Notes: generated from the letters alone by a model not told the origin. A DNA stretch of 64,000 nucleotides from Ruminiclostridium hungatei (GCF_002051585.1 NZ_MZGX01000002.1:186001-250000); one strand, 5' to 3'; positions 24,740 to 34,311 are shown, numbered from the stretch's first letter. Numbers and translations: made by a program.

Positions 24740-25541
24740 AGAAGCAAAACGAGATAAGATAAAACTGAGCATGCTCACTGCATATGATTATTCCACTGCA
24801 AAGCTCATGGACCAGGCGGGAATAAATGCAATCCTGGTTGGGGATTCACTGGGTATGGTGGTACTGGGGTACAAGGATACGCTGCAGGTTACAATGGAGG
24901 ATATGCTGCACCATACAAAGGCTGTTGCCAGGGGTGTACAGAATGCGCTGGTTGTAAGCGACATGCCTTTTATGTCCTATCAGGCCTCGGTGTATGATGC
25001 CGTATGCAATGCAGGCAGACTCATAAAAGAAGGACAGGCAAATGCGGTCAAGCTGGAGGGCGGAAGCACGTTTTGCCCGCACATCCGCGCCATAGTAGAG
25101 GCATCAATACCGGTAATGGCACATATAGGCCTGACTCCGCAGTCGGTAAATGCATTTGGAGGTTTCAGGGTGCAGGGCAGAGAAATGGAAGAGGCCCGAA
25201 AGCTTATAGAAGAGGCGAAAGCCGTGGAAGCGGCAGGGGCGTTTGCCGTTGTGCTGGAATGTATTCCCGCCAGGCTTGCAAAGCTCATATCGGAAAGCAT
25301 TTCCATACCTACCATCGGAATAGGTGCCGGAAACGGCTGCGACGGGCAGGTACTTGTATATCAGGACATGCTGGGGGTATTCACTGATTTTACCCCGAAG
25401 TTTGTAAAGCGATTTTCAGATCTGGGTTCACAGATGAAAGCCGCCTTTCAAAGGTATGCGGACGAGGTGGGAAATGGAGAGTTCCCGGCTGCCGAGCACA
25501 GTTTTGAAATATCTGATTCCATCATAGAAAAACTGTATTGA
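24714..25541 (+). CDS. panB: 3-methyl-2-oxobutanoate hydroxymethyltransferase
   Basis: 275 residues. Adds a hydroxymethyl group from methylene-THF to alpha-ketoisovalerate to give ketopantoate. Signatures are [46 protein letters not shown]-type [14 protein letters not shown], and [21 protein letters not shown]. Start 24714 lies inside the end of panG; GGAAG is nearby, giving translational coupling. The product feeds PanG to make pantoate. Confidence 0.95.
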   Translation: MKNTVVTFKEAKRDKIKLSMLTAYDYSTAKLMDQAGINAILVGDSLGMVVLGYKDTLQVTMEDMLHHTKAVARGVQNALVVSDMPFMSYQASVYDAVCNAGRLIKEGQANAVKLEGGSTFCPHIRAIVEASIPVMAHIGLTPQSVNAFGGFRVQGREMEEARKLIEEAKAVEAAGAFAVVLECIPARLAKLISESISIPTIGIGAGNGCDGQVLVYQDMLGVFTDFTPKFVKRFSDLGSQMKAAFQRYADEVGNGEFPAAEHSFEISDSIIEKLY

Positions 25542-25560
25542 GCAGCGGTACATTTAAGAC

Positions 25561-25608
25561 AACTGCCTGCAGTACGGCATTGTCCGCAAAACCAAAGGCA
25601 GTTTTTTT
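25561..25608 (+). terminator. Hairpin with T-run between panB and panC
   Basis: AACTGCCT / AGGCAGTT followed by seven T. It lies inside the pantothenate operon, so it may act as an intra-operon attenuator or partial terminator, lowering panC-panD relative to panG-panB. Confidence 0.6.
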
Positions 25609-25625
25609 ACAAAAGGAGCTATATA

Positions 25626-26495
25626 ATGGAGATTATAAAGACTATAAATGAGGTACGCCTGATAATAGCAGCATGGAAGAAAGAAGGCCTGAGTATTGGT
25701 TTTGTACCAACAATGGGTTATCTGCACGAAGGGCATCAGAGTCTGATAGAGCGTGCGGCGGCAGAGAATGACCGGGTGGTGGCAAGTGTATTTGTAAATC
25801 CACTGCAGTTTGGGCCAACCGAAGATTTCAGCAGTTATCCCAGGGATCTGAAACGGGACATGGAAGTTTGCAGAAATTCAGGGGCACACATGATTTTTCA
25901 CCCCGAGGCCGATGAAATGTATTTCCCGGATTTTTGCACCCACGTTGACATGGATTCTCTTACTGCGGGGTTGTGCGGCAAAAGCAGACCTGGACATTTC
26001 CGGGGTGTTTGCACGGTTGTGTGCAAGCTTTTTAACATTGTTGGGGCGGATCGCGCCTACTTTGGAGAGAAGGATGCACAGCAGCTTGCCGTTATCAGAC
26101 GTATGGTCCGTGACCTGAATATGGCTGTGGAGATAATAGGCTGTCCCATTATACGTGAAAAGGACGGATTGGCCAAAAGCTCCAGGAACACGTATTTAAG
26201 TCCCCTGGAAAGAGAGGCGGCCCTCATACTGAAAAAGTCTCTTGATTCAGGCCGGAAGCTGGCAGATGAGGGGGAAAGAAATGCCCGGATAATAGTGGAC
26301 ACCATAACGGAAAACTTTGTGACCGAACCTCTGGCGAGGCTTGACTACGTTGAGCTGGTAGATGCGTTTTCCATGGAAAAGGTGGATGCGGTTGACAGGC
26401 CGGTATTGGTTGCTGTGGCGGCATATATCGGCAAGACAAGGCTCATTGACAATTTCTTTTTTGAACCGGCATCAGGCTTAAAAACACAGCAATAG
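25626..26495 (+). CDS. panC: Pantothenate synthetase
   Basis: 289 residues. Condenses pantoate and beta-alanine using ATP. Motifs: VPTMGYLHEGHQSLIERA (HxGH), VASVFVNPLQFGP, KSRPGHFRGVCTVVCKLF, YFGEKDAQQLAVI and SSRNTYLSP (KMSKS-like). The start has AAAAGGAGCTATATA before ATG. It follows panB after a terminator-like hairpin and precedes panD by 45 bases. Confidence 0.96.
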   Translation: MEIIKTINEVRLIIAAWKKEGLSIGFVPTMGYLHEGHQSLIERAAAENDRVVASVFVNPLQFGPTEDFSSYPRDLKRDMEVCRNSGAHMIFHPEADEMYFPDFCTHVDMDSLTAGLCGKSRPGHFRGVCTVVCKLFNIVGADRAYFGEKDAQQLAVIRRMVRDLNMAVEIIGCPIIREKDGLAKSSRNTYLSPLEREAALILKKSLDSGRKLADEGERNARIIVDTITENFVTEPLARLDYVELVDAFSMEKVDAVDRPVLVAVAAYIGKTRLIDNFFFEPASGLKTQQ

Positions 26496-26540
26496 AAAAA
26501 AGAAACAATGCCTGGCATTTGGCATATATGGAGGGTTACA

Positions 26541-26924
26541 ATGAATATTACAATGCTCAAAAGTAAGATACATCGTGCAACGGTTGTGCAGGCCGAACTG
26601 TCTTATGTGGGGAGTATCACTGTGGACGAGGAACTGCTGGAGGCTGCAGGAATCTGCGAATACGAAAAAGTTCATGTGGTGGATATTAATAACGGCAATC
26701 GCCTTGAAACCTATTGCATTGCAGGAGAGAGAGGCTCCGGAATCATATGCCTGAACGGTGCGGCGGCACGATGCGTTCAGGTGGGAGATCTGATAATCAT
26801 AATGTCGTATTGCACAATGGATGCCCAGGAGGCCGCAACGCATAAGCCTGCGGTAGTATTTGTGGATGAATTAAACAGGATAAACCGCATAACAAGCTAT
26901 GAAAAGCATGGTGCGCTGGCTTAG
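26541..26924 (+). CDS. panD: Aspartate 1-decarboxylase (pyruvoyl enzyme)
   Basis: 127 residues. Makes beta-alanine from aspartate. The self-processing site Gly24-Ser25 is in the expected position in [11 protein letters not shown], where Ser25 becomes the pyruvoyl group. Downstream segments [17 protein letters not shown] and [20 protein letters not shown] are typical. Start 26541 follows GGAGGGTTACA. This completes the four-enzyme pathway from ketoisovalerate and aspartate to pantothenate. A maturation factor gene is not seen and is not needed in most Gram-positives. Confidence 0.96.
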   Translation: MNITMLKSKIHRATVVQAELSYVGSITVDEELLEAAGICEYEKVHVVDINNGNRLETYCIAGERGSGIICLNGAAARCVQVGDLIIIMSYCTMDAQEAATHKPAVVFVDELNRINRITSYEKHGALA

Positions 26925-26927
26925 TTT

Positions 26928-26977
26928 CCACCCTCTCCGGGTTTTGAACCGGCGGTTTGCCTGCCCGGAGAGGGTGG
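26928..26977. terminator. Hairpin between convergent panD and ABC-F genes
   Basis: A 14-bp perfect stem CCACCCTCTCCGGG / CCCGGAGAGGGTGG. There is no T-run, but its position between two converging genes suits a bidirectional terminator. Confidence 0.55.
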
Positions 26978-26998
26978 AGGGTGTACAGGCGGTAAAAC

Positions 26999-28477
26999 TT
27001 ACAGTTCAACTATCTTGGTAGCAATATTTTTACGGAATGCAAGGTCATGCTCTACAAACAGAATGGTGGGTGAGTATTCCAGGAGCAGTTCTTCAATCTG
27101 CATACGGGAAATGACATCAATAAAATTCAGAGGTTCATCCCAGATATGCAGGTGTGCCTTTTCGCAAAGGCTCCTGGCAATGAGCACCTTCTTTTTCTGA
27201 CCGCCGCTGTAGTCACTCATGTCCTTTTCAAACTGAATCCTTGAAAAGTCCAGTTTTCTTAAAATAGCCTTAAACAGGCTTTCGTCAAGGTTGTTTTCCA
27301 AGGCATAGCCGGACAGGCTGCCGTTTAAATGGGAGGTGTCCTGTGATACATAGGATATTTTCAGTTGGCTGGCCCGCCTTAAGGTTCCGGTATATGTGAG
27401 GTTTTCCCCGCAGATCAGCTTTATGATACTGGATTTGCCGGAACCGTTCCTGCCGCTTAAGGCTATTCTGTCTCCCTTATCAATACAAAAGCTCACCTCT
27501 CCCGCTGCGCGCTTTTCACCATAATATACAGCTATGGCTGAAAGCTCCGCGAGACGGTCGGTATGGAGCTCAAGCTGCGAAAGCTTCAGCTTTTCAGAGT
27601 TCTCAATATTCCGGAGCAGCTTTGATTTTTCCTCTATTGCAGTCTGCTGCCTGTTTTCAAGGGACTTTGACCGCTTCATCATTTTGGCGGCCTTATGTCC
27701 CACATAGCCTCTGTCTATGTCTGAACCTGAATTGGTAGTGCCCAGCTTGGTCTTTTCTACCTTGTCCGACCAGTCGGAGGTTCGCCTTGCAGCCATTGTC
27801 AGACGGCTGATGTCCTTTTTCAATTTTTCATTTTCGGCCAGCTCAAAACCGTCCTGCATTTCCTTGTTTTGCAACCAGGTGGAAAAGTTTCCTTTCTGTA
27901 CCTCGATGTTGGTTTTATTTATTGACAGTATGTGGTCAACACAGTTGTCGAGAAAGGCCCTGTCATGTGATACCAGAATAAAGCCCCGTTTGGAGCGGAG
28001 ATAATCGCTTACCATTTTTCTTGCATTCATATCCAGATGGTTTGTGGGCTCGTCTATTAAAAGAAAGCTGTCTTCCTTGAGAAACATGGCAGCAAGCAGT
28101 ACCTTTGTCTGCTCGCCGTTTGACAAGGTATTAAAGGGCCGGTACAGAACGTCATCTGAAACCTCCAGAAGGGAAAGCTCCCGCATCACCTCCCAGTGAA
28201 CGTAGTCCGGGCAGATTTCTTCAATTACATCAATGGTATTGCTGTCCATGTTTTTTACTTCAAACGGGAAATATTCAAAGGCGGTTTTTGATGAAATCCT
28301 GCCGCGGTATTCAAATTTCCCAAGCAGAAGGTTCAAAAATGTAGTTTTGCCCCTGCCGTTCCTGCCTGTAAAGCCAAGCTTCCAATCAGTATCAATCTGA
28401 AAGCTCACAGCCTCAAAAATATTGTCATAACTGCCGTCATACGCAAAAGTCAGATCAGTTACATTTATTATAGACAT
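26999..28477 (-). CDS. ABC-F ribosomal protection protein, Lsa/CplR-like
   Basis: 492 residues with two ATPase domains and no membrane segments: GFTGRNGRGKTTFLNLLLGK, NTLSNGEQTKVLLAAMF, LLIDEPTNHLDMNARK; second domain ALSGRNGSGKSSIIKLICG, DYSGGQKKKVLIARS, and IWDEPLNFIDVISRMQIEELL. The last motif (LNFID in place of NHLD) is characteristic of the Lsa/CplR branch, which protects ribosomes from lincosamides, streptogramin A and pleuromutilins. Resistance is inferred from family. The interdomain linker has a Lys/Arg-rich antibiotic-resistance-domain-like loop. A long leader upstream suggests antibiotic-inducible expression. Confidence 0.85.
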   Translation of the reverse strand: MSIINVTDLTFAYDGSYDNIFEAVSFQIDTDWKLGFTGRNGRGKTTFLNLLLGKFEYRGRISSKTAFEYFPFEVKNMDSNTIDVIEEICPDYVHWEVMRELSLLEVSDDVLYRPFNTLSNGEQTKVLLAAMFLKEDSFLLIDEPTNHLDMNARKMVSDYLRSKRGFILVSHDRAFLDNCVDHILSINKTNIEVQKGNFSTWLQNKEMQDGFELAENEKLKKDISRLTMAARRTSDWSDKVEKTKLGTTNSGSDIDRGYVGHKAAKMMKRSKSLENRQQTAIEEKSKLLRNIENSEKLKLSQLELHTDRLAELSAIAVYYGEKRAAGEVSFCIDKGDRIALSGRNGSGKSSIIKLICGENLTYTGTLRRASQLKISYVSQDTSHLNGSLSGYALENNLDESLFKAILRKLDFSRIQFEKDMSDYSGGQKKKVLIARSLCEKAHLHIWDEPLNFIDVISRMQIEELLLEYSPTILFVEHDLAFRKNIATKIVEL

Positions 28478-28774
28478 AAAAAATTCCTCCTGTTCCCGGG
28501 CTGGTACGCCAACGCTTTCTTATAAGCGTAAGACAGGCAGCAGCCTGTTTACGGCAATATAATAGCTGCAGGGAAGCAAATTCCTGCAGCTCAAAATATA
28601 GCATACCAAGCCCCATTTGGTCATGGGAGGATATATAAAGGCTGAGTTGAAAGAATTTGTATTTTTCCTGCATGGCATAATAGAAACAAGCGCAACAAAC
28701 CCGTCTTGTCTTATCAGCAATAAACTCTGCAAGAAAAATTACTTCATCTTTTCAACTCCAATCGTTTGTTTTGT
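28478..28774 (-). promoter_or_regulatory. Long leader of the ABC-F gene with tiny ORFs and hairpins
   Basis: About 297 nt between the predicted transcription start and the ABC-F ATG. It contains a two-codon ORF (ATG AAG TAA, 28747-28739) preceded by TTGGAG, a longer overlapping ORF pair, and a strong hairpin AGCTGCAGG / CCTGCAGCT, then ACAGGC-TGCT-GCCTGT. Leaders with short ORFs and alternative hairpins often control ABC-F and erm-type genes by ribosome stalling. A T-run terminator is not obvious, so translational control is possible. Confidence 0.45.
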
Positions 28775-28780
28775 AAAAAC

Positions 28781-28809
28781 AATATAACACACCGGCCTGC
28801 AAAATTCAA
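28781..28809 (-). promoter_or_regulatory. Promoter of the ABC-F gene
   Basis: TTGAAT (28809-28804), 17 bp, TATATT (28786-28781) on the minus strand. It fits sigma-A and sits upstream of the leader. Confidence 0.55.
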
Positions 28810-28875
28810 GGAGCATTATGTGTAATATGCTGCAAATACTGTAAAAGGCGTATAAAATTAAATTGGAGACATATA

Positions 28876-28904
28876 TTGACTTTATGAAAGATACTGCATA
28901 TAAT
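28876..28904 (+). promoter_or_regulatory. Promoter of the glutathione peroxidase gene
   Basis: TTGACT, 17 bp, TATAAT (28899-28904). A near-consensus sigma-A promoter 70 bp upstream of the start. Confidence 0.7.
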
Positions 28905-28971
28905 TATTTTATACAATAAAATTTTAAACAATTATATTTTATATAATACAATTGGAATTGGAGGACTGCAT

Positions 28972-29517
28972 ATGAACATATATGATTTTAAGGCAAAAAC
29001 AATTGACGGCAGAGAAATTTCTCTGGATAAATATAAAGATAAGGTTGTCATAATAGTGAACACCGCCAGCAAATGCGGTTTTACCCCTCAATATGAGGAT
29101 TTGCAGAAGCTGTACGACAAGTACAGGGACAGGGGAGTTGAAATATTGGGTTTTCCCTCAAACCAGTTTGCCGGGCAGGAGCCGGGAAGCGATGAAGATA
29201 TTAACAATTTCTGTACCTTGAATTACGGGGTGGATTTCCAGATGTTTTCAAAGCTTGAGGTGAGAGGGCCAAATGCCCACCCGCTTTTTGAATATCTCAC
29301 CGGGCAGGCTCCCTTCAAGGGCTTTGATATGACCCATTCCCTGGGAAAAAAATTGAAAGGTCTCCTGGAGGAGAAATTTTCCGAAACACTCTCCGGTGAC
29401 TCCATAAAGTGGAATTTTACAAAGTTTTTAATTGACAGGAACGGAAATGTTGCAGGCAGGTACGAGCCCACCACATCTCCCCTGGACATGGAGGGCGAAA
29501 TTGAGAAGCTCTTATAA
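28972..29517 (+). CDS. Glutathione peroxidase-family thiol peroxidase
   Basis: 181 residues. Reduces hydroperoxides, in bacteria usually with thioredoxin rather than glutathione. The active-site segment [16 protein letters not shown] has Cys in place of selenocysteine; the partner Gln and Trp/Asn are in [14 protein letters not shown] and [10 protein letters not shown]. Start after TTGGAGGACTGCAT. The gene stands alone under a strong promoter and may serve oxygen tolerance in an anaerobe. Confidence 0.95.
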   Translation: MNIYDFKAKTIDGREISLDKYKDKVVIIVNTASKCGFTPQYEDLQKLYDKYRDRGVEILGFPSNQFAGQEPGSDEDINNFCTLNYGVDFQMFSKLEVRGPNAHPLFEYLTGQAPFKGFDMTHSLGKKLKGLLEEKFSETLSGDSIKWNFTKFLIDRNGNVAGRYEPTTSPLDMEGEIEKLL

Positions 29518-29624
29518 GATATACGGCAGAATAAATTGGTAGTAAAATTATAAATAATTAGGTAGAATATATCTATAGTTTTATTTATATAGTTTAATTG
29601 GTTCGCTTATTTGGGGGGAAAGCT

Positions 29625-30398
29625 ATGATATTCTACTTTACCGGTACGGGAAATTCTCTGCAGGCAGCCGGGAATATTGCTGATTACAATTCTGAGAGTT
29701 TAATATCTGTTTCAGAGAGAATCAACAGCGGAGAACAGCTATTTGAATATACCTTAAAGGATGATGAAATTATTGGGTTCGTTTTTCCTGTATATGCCTG
29801 GGGGCCTCCGGGTATGGTTCTGGAGTTTGTTGACAGGCTCAGGCTTGTTAATTACAGCAGCCAGTATGTATTTTCCGTGGCAACCTGCGGTGAAAACATA
29901 GGAAATACCATGAAGCTTTTGGAGAAAAAATTGAACAGCAGGGGAATCAGTCTTTCAGCCGGGTTTTCCTTAAAAATGCCCAACAATTATATTATTCTTG
30001 GAAATGTGGATTCAAAGGAAGTTGAGAAAGAAAAGCTGGAAGCAGCAGGGAAGACCTTGCTGGACATTAACAGAACCATAGAAAAAAGAGAGGTGGGAGT
30101 GTTCAGGACTGCAAAAGGTATTTTGCCGGGCTTGCTTACCGGCCTGGTCAACCCTCTTTTCAGCAAGTATGCTCTGGATACCCGCAAATTTCAAGCAGAC
30201 CAACGCTGTACAGGCTGCGGAATATGTGAAAAGGTCTGCAATACAAAAACCATAAAAGTTGACAAAAGACCCCAATGGGGTGACAAGTGTACCCAGTGCC
30301 TGGCCTGTATTAGTTACTGTCCTGTCCAGGCTATCCAATACGGTAAGGGAACGGAGAAAAAAGGCAGGTACACAAATCCTGATGTGAGACCCTATTAG
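29625..30398 (+). CDS. EFR1-family flavodoxin-ferredoxin protein
   Basis: 257 residues: an N-terminal flavodoxin-like domain MIFYFTGTGNSLQAA with FVFPVYAWGPPGMVLEFV and VATCGENIG, and a C-terminal pair of [4Fe-4S] motifs CTGCGICEKVCNTKTI and CTQCLACISYCPVQAI. This EFR1 architecture shuttles electrons between flavin and two clusters in anaerobes. Start 29625 follows GGGGGGAAAGCT. It ends in a strong terminator. The partner is unknown. Confidence 0.9.
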   Translation: MIFYFTGTGNSLQAAGNIADYNSESLISVSERINSGEQLFEYTLKDDEIIGFVFPVYAWGPPGMVLEFVDRLRLVNYSSQYVFSVATCGENIGNTMKLLEKKLNSRGISLSAGFSLKMPNNYIILGNVDSKEVEKEKLEAAGKTLLDINRTIEKREVGVFRTAKGILPGLLTGLVNPLFSKYALDTRKFQADQRCTGCGICEKVCNTKTIKVDKRPQWGDKCTQCLACISYCPVQAIQYGKGTEKKGRYTNPDVRPY

Positions 30399-30420
30399 TT
30401 AATATTCGCAAGTGGTAACG

Positions 30421-30454
30421 CCCGCTGTTTTGGAACAGCGGGTTTTTATTTTTT
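30421..30454 (+). terminator. Rho-independent terminator of the EFR1 gene
   Basis: CCCGCTGTT / AACAGCGGG with a four-base loop, followed by TTTTTATTTTTT. Confidence 0.85.
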
Positions 30455-30557
30455 ACGTGAATTTTTCCCATGCCGGACTGAAGCAGGAGATGATTGTAAA
30501 GCAAAAAAATAAGATAGTCCATTTTATTAATGGGTTTTTAGCGGTATAATTCAAAAT

Positions 30558-30722
30558 TAGTGGTATGTAACACCTAAAAGTCCCATATTGCCGACGGTTA
30601 AATTCTGCGCAGAATTTCGTTGTCGTTCTTGCCAATACATACAGTATTGCCTTCGTCCTCCGCTTTATCCTGCAAAAATTTTCCACGCCGGCAATATACG
30701 TTTTAGATGTTACAGACCACTA
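30558..30722. mobile_element. MITE-like element with ~37-bp imperfect terminal inverted repeats
   Basis: The left end reads TAGTGGTATGTAACACCTAA..ATATTGCCGACG, and the reverse complement of the right end reads TAGTGGTCTGTAACATCTAA..ATATTGCCGGCG. The inside (about 90 bp) has no ORF but includes the palindrome AAATTCTGCGCAGAATTT. Related pieces occur at 44356-44400 and 44680-44696. Non-coding, short, terminal inverted repeats and several copies fit a miniature inverted-repeat element. Target duplications are not clear. Confidence 0.6.
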
Positions 30723-30757
30723 GTAATATTTATTATGTTTGAATTGGTGGGATGCAA

Positions 30758-32530
30758 ATGAAAGATACCGCTTCGATTAAAGGCAAGCAACTGCTGCTGG
30801 CTTTTATCAAGGAGCACATATGGAGCTATGCGGCGGGTATCTGTATTCTTTTATTCTCTTCCTTTTGTGCCATGCTTATTCCAAAAATACTGGGAATAAT
30901 AACCGATGGTCTGGATAAGAGGAATATGGAAAAGGAGCAGGTTTACAAATATGTGCTGCTGATGCTTGGAGTAATAATACTGGTATTTATATTGAAATAC
31001 ATCTGGAGATATCTTCTGATAGGTAACTGCAGAACTGTAGAATGCTACCTGAGGGATAATCTTTTCAGACATCTGCAGACTCTTTCAGTGGATTTTTACA
31101 GCCAGCACAAGACAGGAGATCTGGTGGCCTATGCAATAAATGATATCCAGGCAGTGAGATTTATGTTTGGAGGAGGCTTTGTACAGGCACTTGACGGGAT
31201 AGCCATCAGTATTGTCTCAATAGTCTTCATGGCCAAAACCATAAATCCGATTCTGACAATTATGGCACTGGCTCCCATTCCGGCAGCAGCCTTTATTATG
31301 ATCAGGACGGGTAAACTCATCCGGGAAAGATTTAAAAAGGTTCAGGAGGCCTTTGCCAATATATCTGACAAGGTTCAGGAGAATCTTTCCGGCATCAGGG
31401 TCATAAAAGCCTTCGCCCAGGAAGAGGCAGAGGTTGAGAATTTTGTAAACTTCAGCAGGGAGAGGGTGGACACTCAGATGAAGCTGACGCGGGCATCGGC
31501 CGTAATGGGGCCGGCTGCGCAGATATGCTTCGGATTGAGCTTCATGTTTTTTATTGCCTATGGAAGCAGGCTTGTTATGGACAGTACGATTTCCCTGGGG
31601 GATTATGTGGCCTTTAATACATATATGCTTACCGTAATGGGCCCTGTAATGAACATCAGCAAGATTGTGGAAACCTGGCAGAGAGGCATAGCCTCTTACC
31701 GCCGTCTCAATGAAATATTCCGTATACCGCCTGCCATAGAGGATTTTCCGACTGTTGCGGATATTTGTCATATAAAAGGACGGATTGAAATAAAGAATCT
31801 GGGCTTTTCCTATCCCCAGGCCCGCAAAAGAGCATTGAAGGACATCAATATCAGCCTTGACTGCGGAAAGACGCTGGGTATTATCGGAAGAACCGGAAGC
31901 GGAAAAACTACTCTTGTCAATTTGCTTCTCAGGTTGTTTGAGGTAGGGGACGGGCATATCTTCATAGACGGCAATGATATAAATAAAATTCCTGTTGATA
32001 TTCTCAGAGAGTGTATAGGATATGTGCCTCAGGATAATTTCCTTTTTTCCACTACCATAAAGAACAATATCGAATTCTTCAAATCAACCCATACTGACGA
32101 CCAAATCCAGGAAGCCCTCAGGCTCTCCGCCATATATGAAAATATAATGGAACTCCAGGACGGATATGATACGGTCGTAGGAGAAAGAGGAGCCACACTG
32201 TCGGGGGGACAGAAGCAGAGGGTATCCATAGCCCGGGCTCTGATAAAAGATCCCTCCATCCTGATACTTGACGACAGTTTGTCCGCCGTTGATTCCAAAA
32301 CCGAAGAAGTAATTATAAGCAATATCAGAGAAGTTTTAAAGAGTAAAACAGGGATAATAATCTCACACAGGATTTCAACAGTAATGCATGCAGATGAAAT
32401 CCTTTACATGGAAAACGGGAAAATAGCAGAACGGGGGACGCATGCACAGCTAATGGAAATGAAGGGAAGCTACTTTAGGCTGTATAAATCGCAGACAAAC
32501 CAGTCGGACACTTTTGGGGAGGTGGGTTGA
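30758..32530 (+). CDS. ABC exporter half-transporter, degenerate-site subunit
   Basis: 590 residues: a six-helix export domain then an ATPase domain. Walker A is GIIGRTGSGKTTLVNLLL, the signature TLSGGQKQRVSIARAL, and Walker B ILILDDSLSAVDSKT. Asp506 stands where the catalytic Glu should be, as in the TM287/YheI-type subunit of heterodimeric exporters. ATG 30758 is preferred over 30752 because GGTGG is seven bases upstream. The stop overlaps the next gene (TGATG), so the two are coupled. Probable multidrug or lipid export; the substrate is unknown. Confidence 0.9.
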   Translation: MKDTASIKGKQLLLAFIKEHIWSYAAGICILLFSSFCAMLIPKILGIITDGLDKRNMEKEQVYKYVLLMLGVIILVFILKYIWRYLLIGNCRTVECYLRDNLFRHLQTLSVDFYSQHKTGDLVAYAINDIQAVRFMFGGGFVQALDGIAISIVSIVFMAKTINPILTIMALAPIPAAAFIMIRTGKLIRERFKKVQEAFANISDKVQENLSGIRVIKAFAQEEAEVENFVNFSRERVDTQMKLTRASAVMGPAAQICFGLSFMFFIAYGSRLVMDSTISLGDYVAFNTYMLTVMGPVMNISKIVETWQRGIASYRRLNEIFRIPPAIEDFPTVADICHIKGRIEIKNLGFSYPQARKRALKDINISLDCGKTLGIIGRTGSGKTTLVNLLLRLFEVGDGHIFIDGNDINKIPVDILRECIGYVPQDNFLFSTTIKNNIEFFKSTHTDDQIQEALRLSAIYENIMELQDGYDTVVGERGATLSGGQKQRVSIARALIKDPSILILDDSLSAVDSKTEEVIISNIREVLKSKTGIIISHRISTVMHADEILYMENGKIAERGTHAQLMEMKGSYFRLYKSQTNQSDTFGEVG

Positions 32531-34311
32531 TGTCAGTTGCCGGACAAAAATATAAAATGGGGGAGAACAGCAGCAAATTTCAGTTTCTCAGGCTCATGGG
32601 CTATTACAGGCCCCATCTCCCTCTGCTGTTTCTGAGCCTTATACTTGTCATAGTAATTAATGCAGTCGTCCTGATAAAGCCATATATCATCAAGCATGTT
32701 ATAGATAATTATATTGTCAGGGATATAAATAACAGCAGTATATTATGGGAAATGGGCAGCATCTATTTTGCACTGGTTGTGATAGGTGCGGTTTTTACAT
32801 ATGCTCAGAACTATCTTCTCACCTATATCGGACAGAAAATAATGTTCAATATAAGAAACAGTCTGTTTGGGCATATACAGAATATGTCCATGTCCTTCTT
32901 TGATAAGAACTCCACCGGGAGGATTCTCACCAGGGTTACAAATGATGTAGAGGCCTTGAATGACCTTTTTTCAGGAGTTCTGGTCAATATTTTCAGGGAT
33001 TCGGTAATGGTGGCGGGTATAGTTTTTGCAATGGCGCTTCTGGATGTGAGGCTGATGCTCATAAGTATAAGCTGCATACCTCTGATTGTTCTTGCTACCG
33101 TAATCTACAGAATAGCAGCAAGAAAAAACTTTGTTAAAATGAAGGGTATGATTGCAAGGATCAACGGATTTCTGGCTGAAAATATCCAGGGTATGAAGCT
33201 GGTTCAGATATTTCACCGGGAAAAGGAGAAATACAGGGAGCTGGAGGAACTGGACAGGGAGTATTTCAGGTTCAGCTTCAGGGAAATAATCCTCAATAGC
33301 TTCAGCAGGCCGCTGGTGGATATAATAAACAACCTGACAATTGCAGTGCTTATCTATTTCTGCACCGGAAGGATTATAGAAAATACGCTGCAAATTGGGC
33401 TGCTTTACGCTTTTATAACCTATATAAAACAGTTCTTTGACCCCATAAGCACCATCTCCGAGCAGTACACCACGATACAGTCTGCCGTGGTATCTTCAGG
33501 CAGGATTTTTGAGATACTTGACAACGCCGCAATGCAGGAGGATATCCGGCAAGGACGGACTCTTGAGGAAGTCAGAGGGGAAATAGAGTTTAAAAACGTA
33601 TGGTTTGCCTATGACAATGAGAACTGGATACTGAAGGATTTGAGCTTTAAAATCGCCCCGAGGGAAACGGTAGCTTTTGTAGGTGCCACCGGATCGGGAA
33701 AATCCACAATAATAAGCCTGCTTACCAGGTTCTACGATATCCAGAAAGGTGAAATACTGCTGGATGGTGTCAATATCAAGGAGTATAAGCTTTCCTCGCT
33801 CAGAAGGCAGATAGCAGTGGTGCTTCAGGATGTATTCCTTTTTTCGGGGGACATACTTTCAAACATAAGGCTCAACAACGGTGAAATAAGTGAAGAGGAT
33901 ATAGAAGCTGCCGCGAAGTACGTCAATGCCGCCGGTTTCATTGAGCAACTGCCCGGAAAATACAGTGAAAAGGTAAAAGAGAGGGGCTGCACTTTTTCTG
34001 CAGGTCAAAGGCAGCTCATATCCTTTGCAAGAGCTGTTGCCTTCAAGCCTTCCATACTTGTTCTGGATGAGGCTACCGCAAATATTGATACGGAAACAGA
34101 GCTTGTCATACAGAGTGCTCTTGCCAGAATCACCAGGGACAGAACCTCTATAATTATTGCACACAGGCTTTCTACCATAAGAAATGCTCATAAGATAATT
34201 GTAATCCATAAGGGAAGGATCAGAGAAATGGGTACACATGCCGGGCTGATGGAAGCAGAAGGCCTGTACAGCCGTTTGTACAGACTGCAGTCATCCAGAG
34301 GAGCTCTATAA
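32530..34311 (+). CDS. ABC exporter half-transporter, canonical-site subunit
   Basis: 593 residues with the same membrane-ATPase layout. Walker A is FVGATGSGKSTIISLLTRF, Walker B ILVLDEATANIDTETE with catalytic Glu514, and the signature is FSAGQRQLISFARA instead of LSGGQ. This is the TM288/YheH-like partner: one good site is formed by this Walker B with the signature of the first subunit. The ATG lies in the overlap with the upstream stop after GAGGTGG, ensuring a 1:1 ratio. Confidence 0.9.
   Translation: MSVAGQKYKMGENSSKFQFLRLMGYYRPHLPLLFLSLILVIVINAVVLIKPYIIKHVIDNYIVRDINNSSILWEMGSIYFALVVIGAVFTYAQNYLLTYIGQKIMFNIRNSLFGHIQNMSMSFFDKNSTGRILTRVTNDVEALNDLFSGVLVNIFRDSVMVAGIVFAMALLDVRLMLISISCIPLIVLATVIYRIAARKNFVKMKGMIARINGFLAENIQGMKLVQIFHREKEKYRELEELDREYFRFSFREIILNSFSRPLVDIINNLTIAVLIYFCTGRIIENTLQIGLLYAFITYIKQFFDPISTISEQYTTIQSAVVSSGRIFEILDNAAMQEDIRQGRTLEEVRGEIEFKNVWFAYDNENWILKDLSFKIAPRETVAFVGATGSGKSTIISLLTRFYDIQKGEILLDGVNIKEYKLSSLRRQIAVVLQDVFLFSGDILSNIRLNNGEISEEDIEAAAKYVNAAGFIEQLPGKYSEKVKERGCTFSAGQRQLISFARAVAFKPSILVLDEATANIDTETELVIQSALARITRDRTSIIIAHRLSTIRNAHKIIVIHKGRIREMGTHAGLMEAEGLYSRLYRLQSSRGAL

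Noticed and set aside
28455-28673. 72-codon ORF in the ABC-F leader running into the gene start
   Set aside because: Not called as a gene because it overlaps the ribosome site and start of ABC-F and matches nothing known; treated as part of the leader.
31217-31957. 246-codon minus-strand ORF
   Set aside because: Antisense to the ABC exporter gene, no ribosome site, no recognisable domain.
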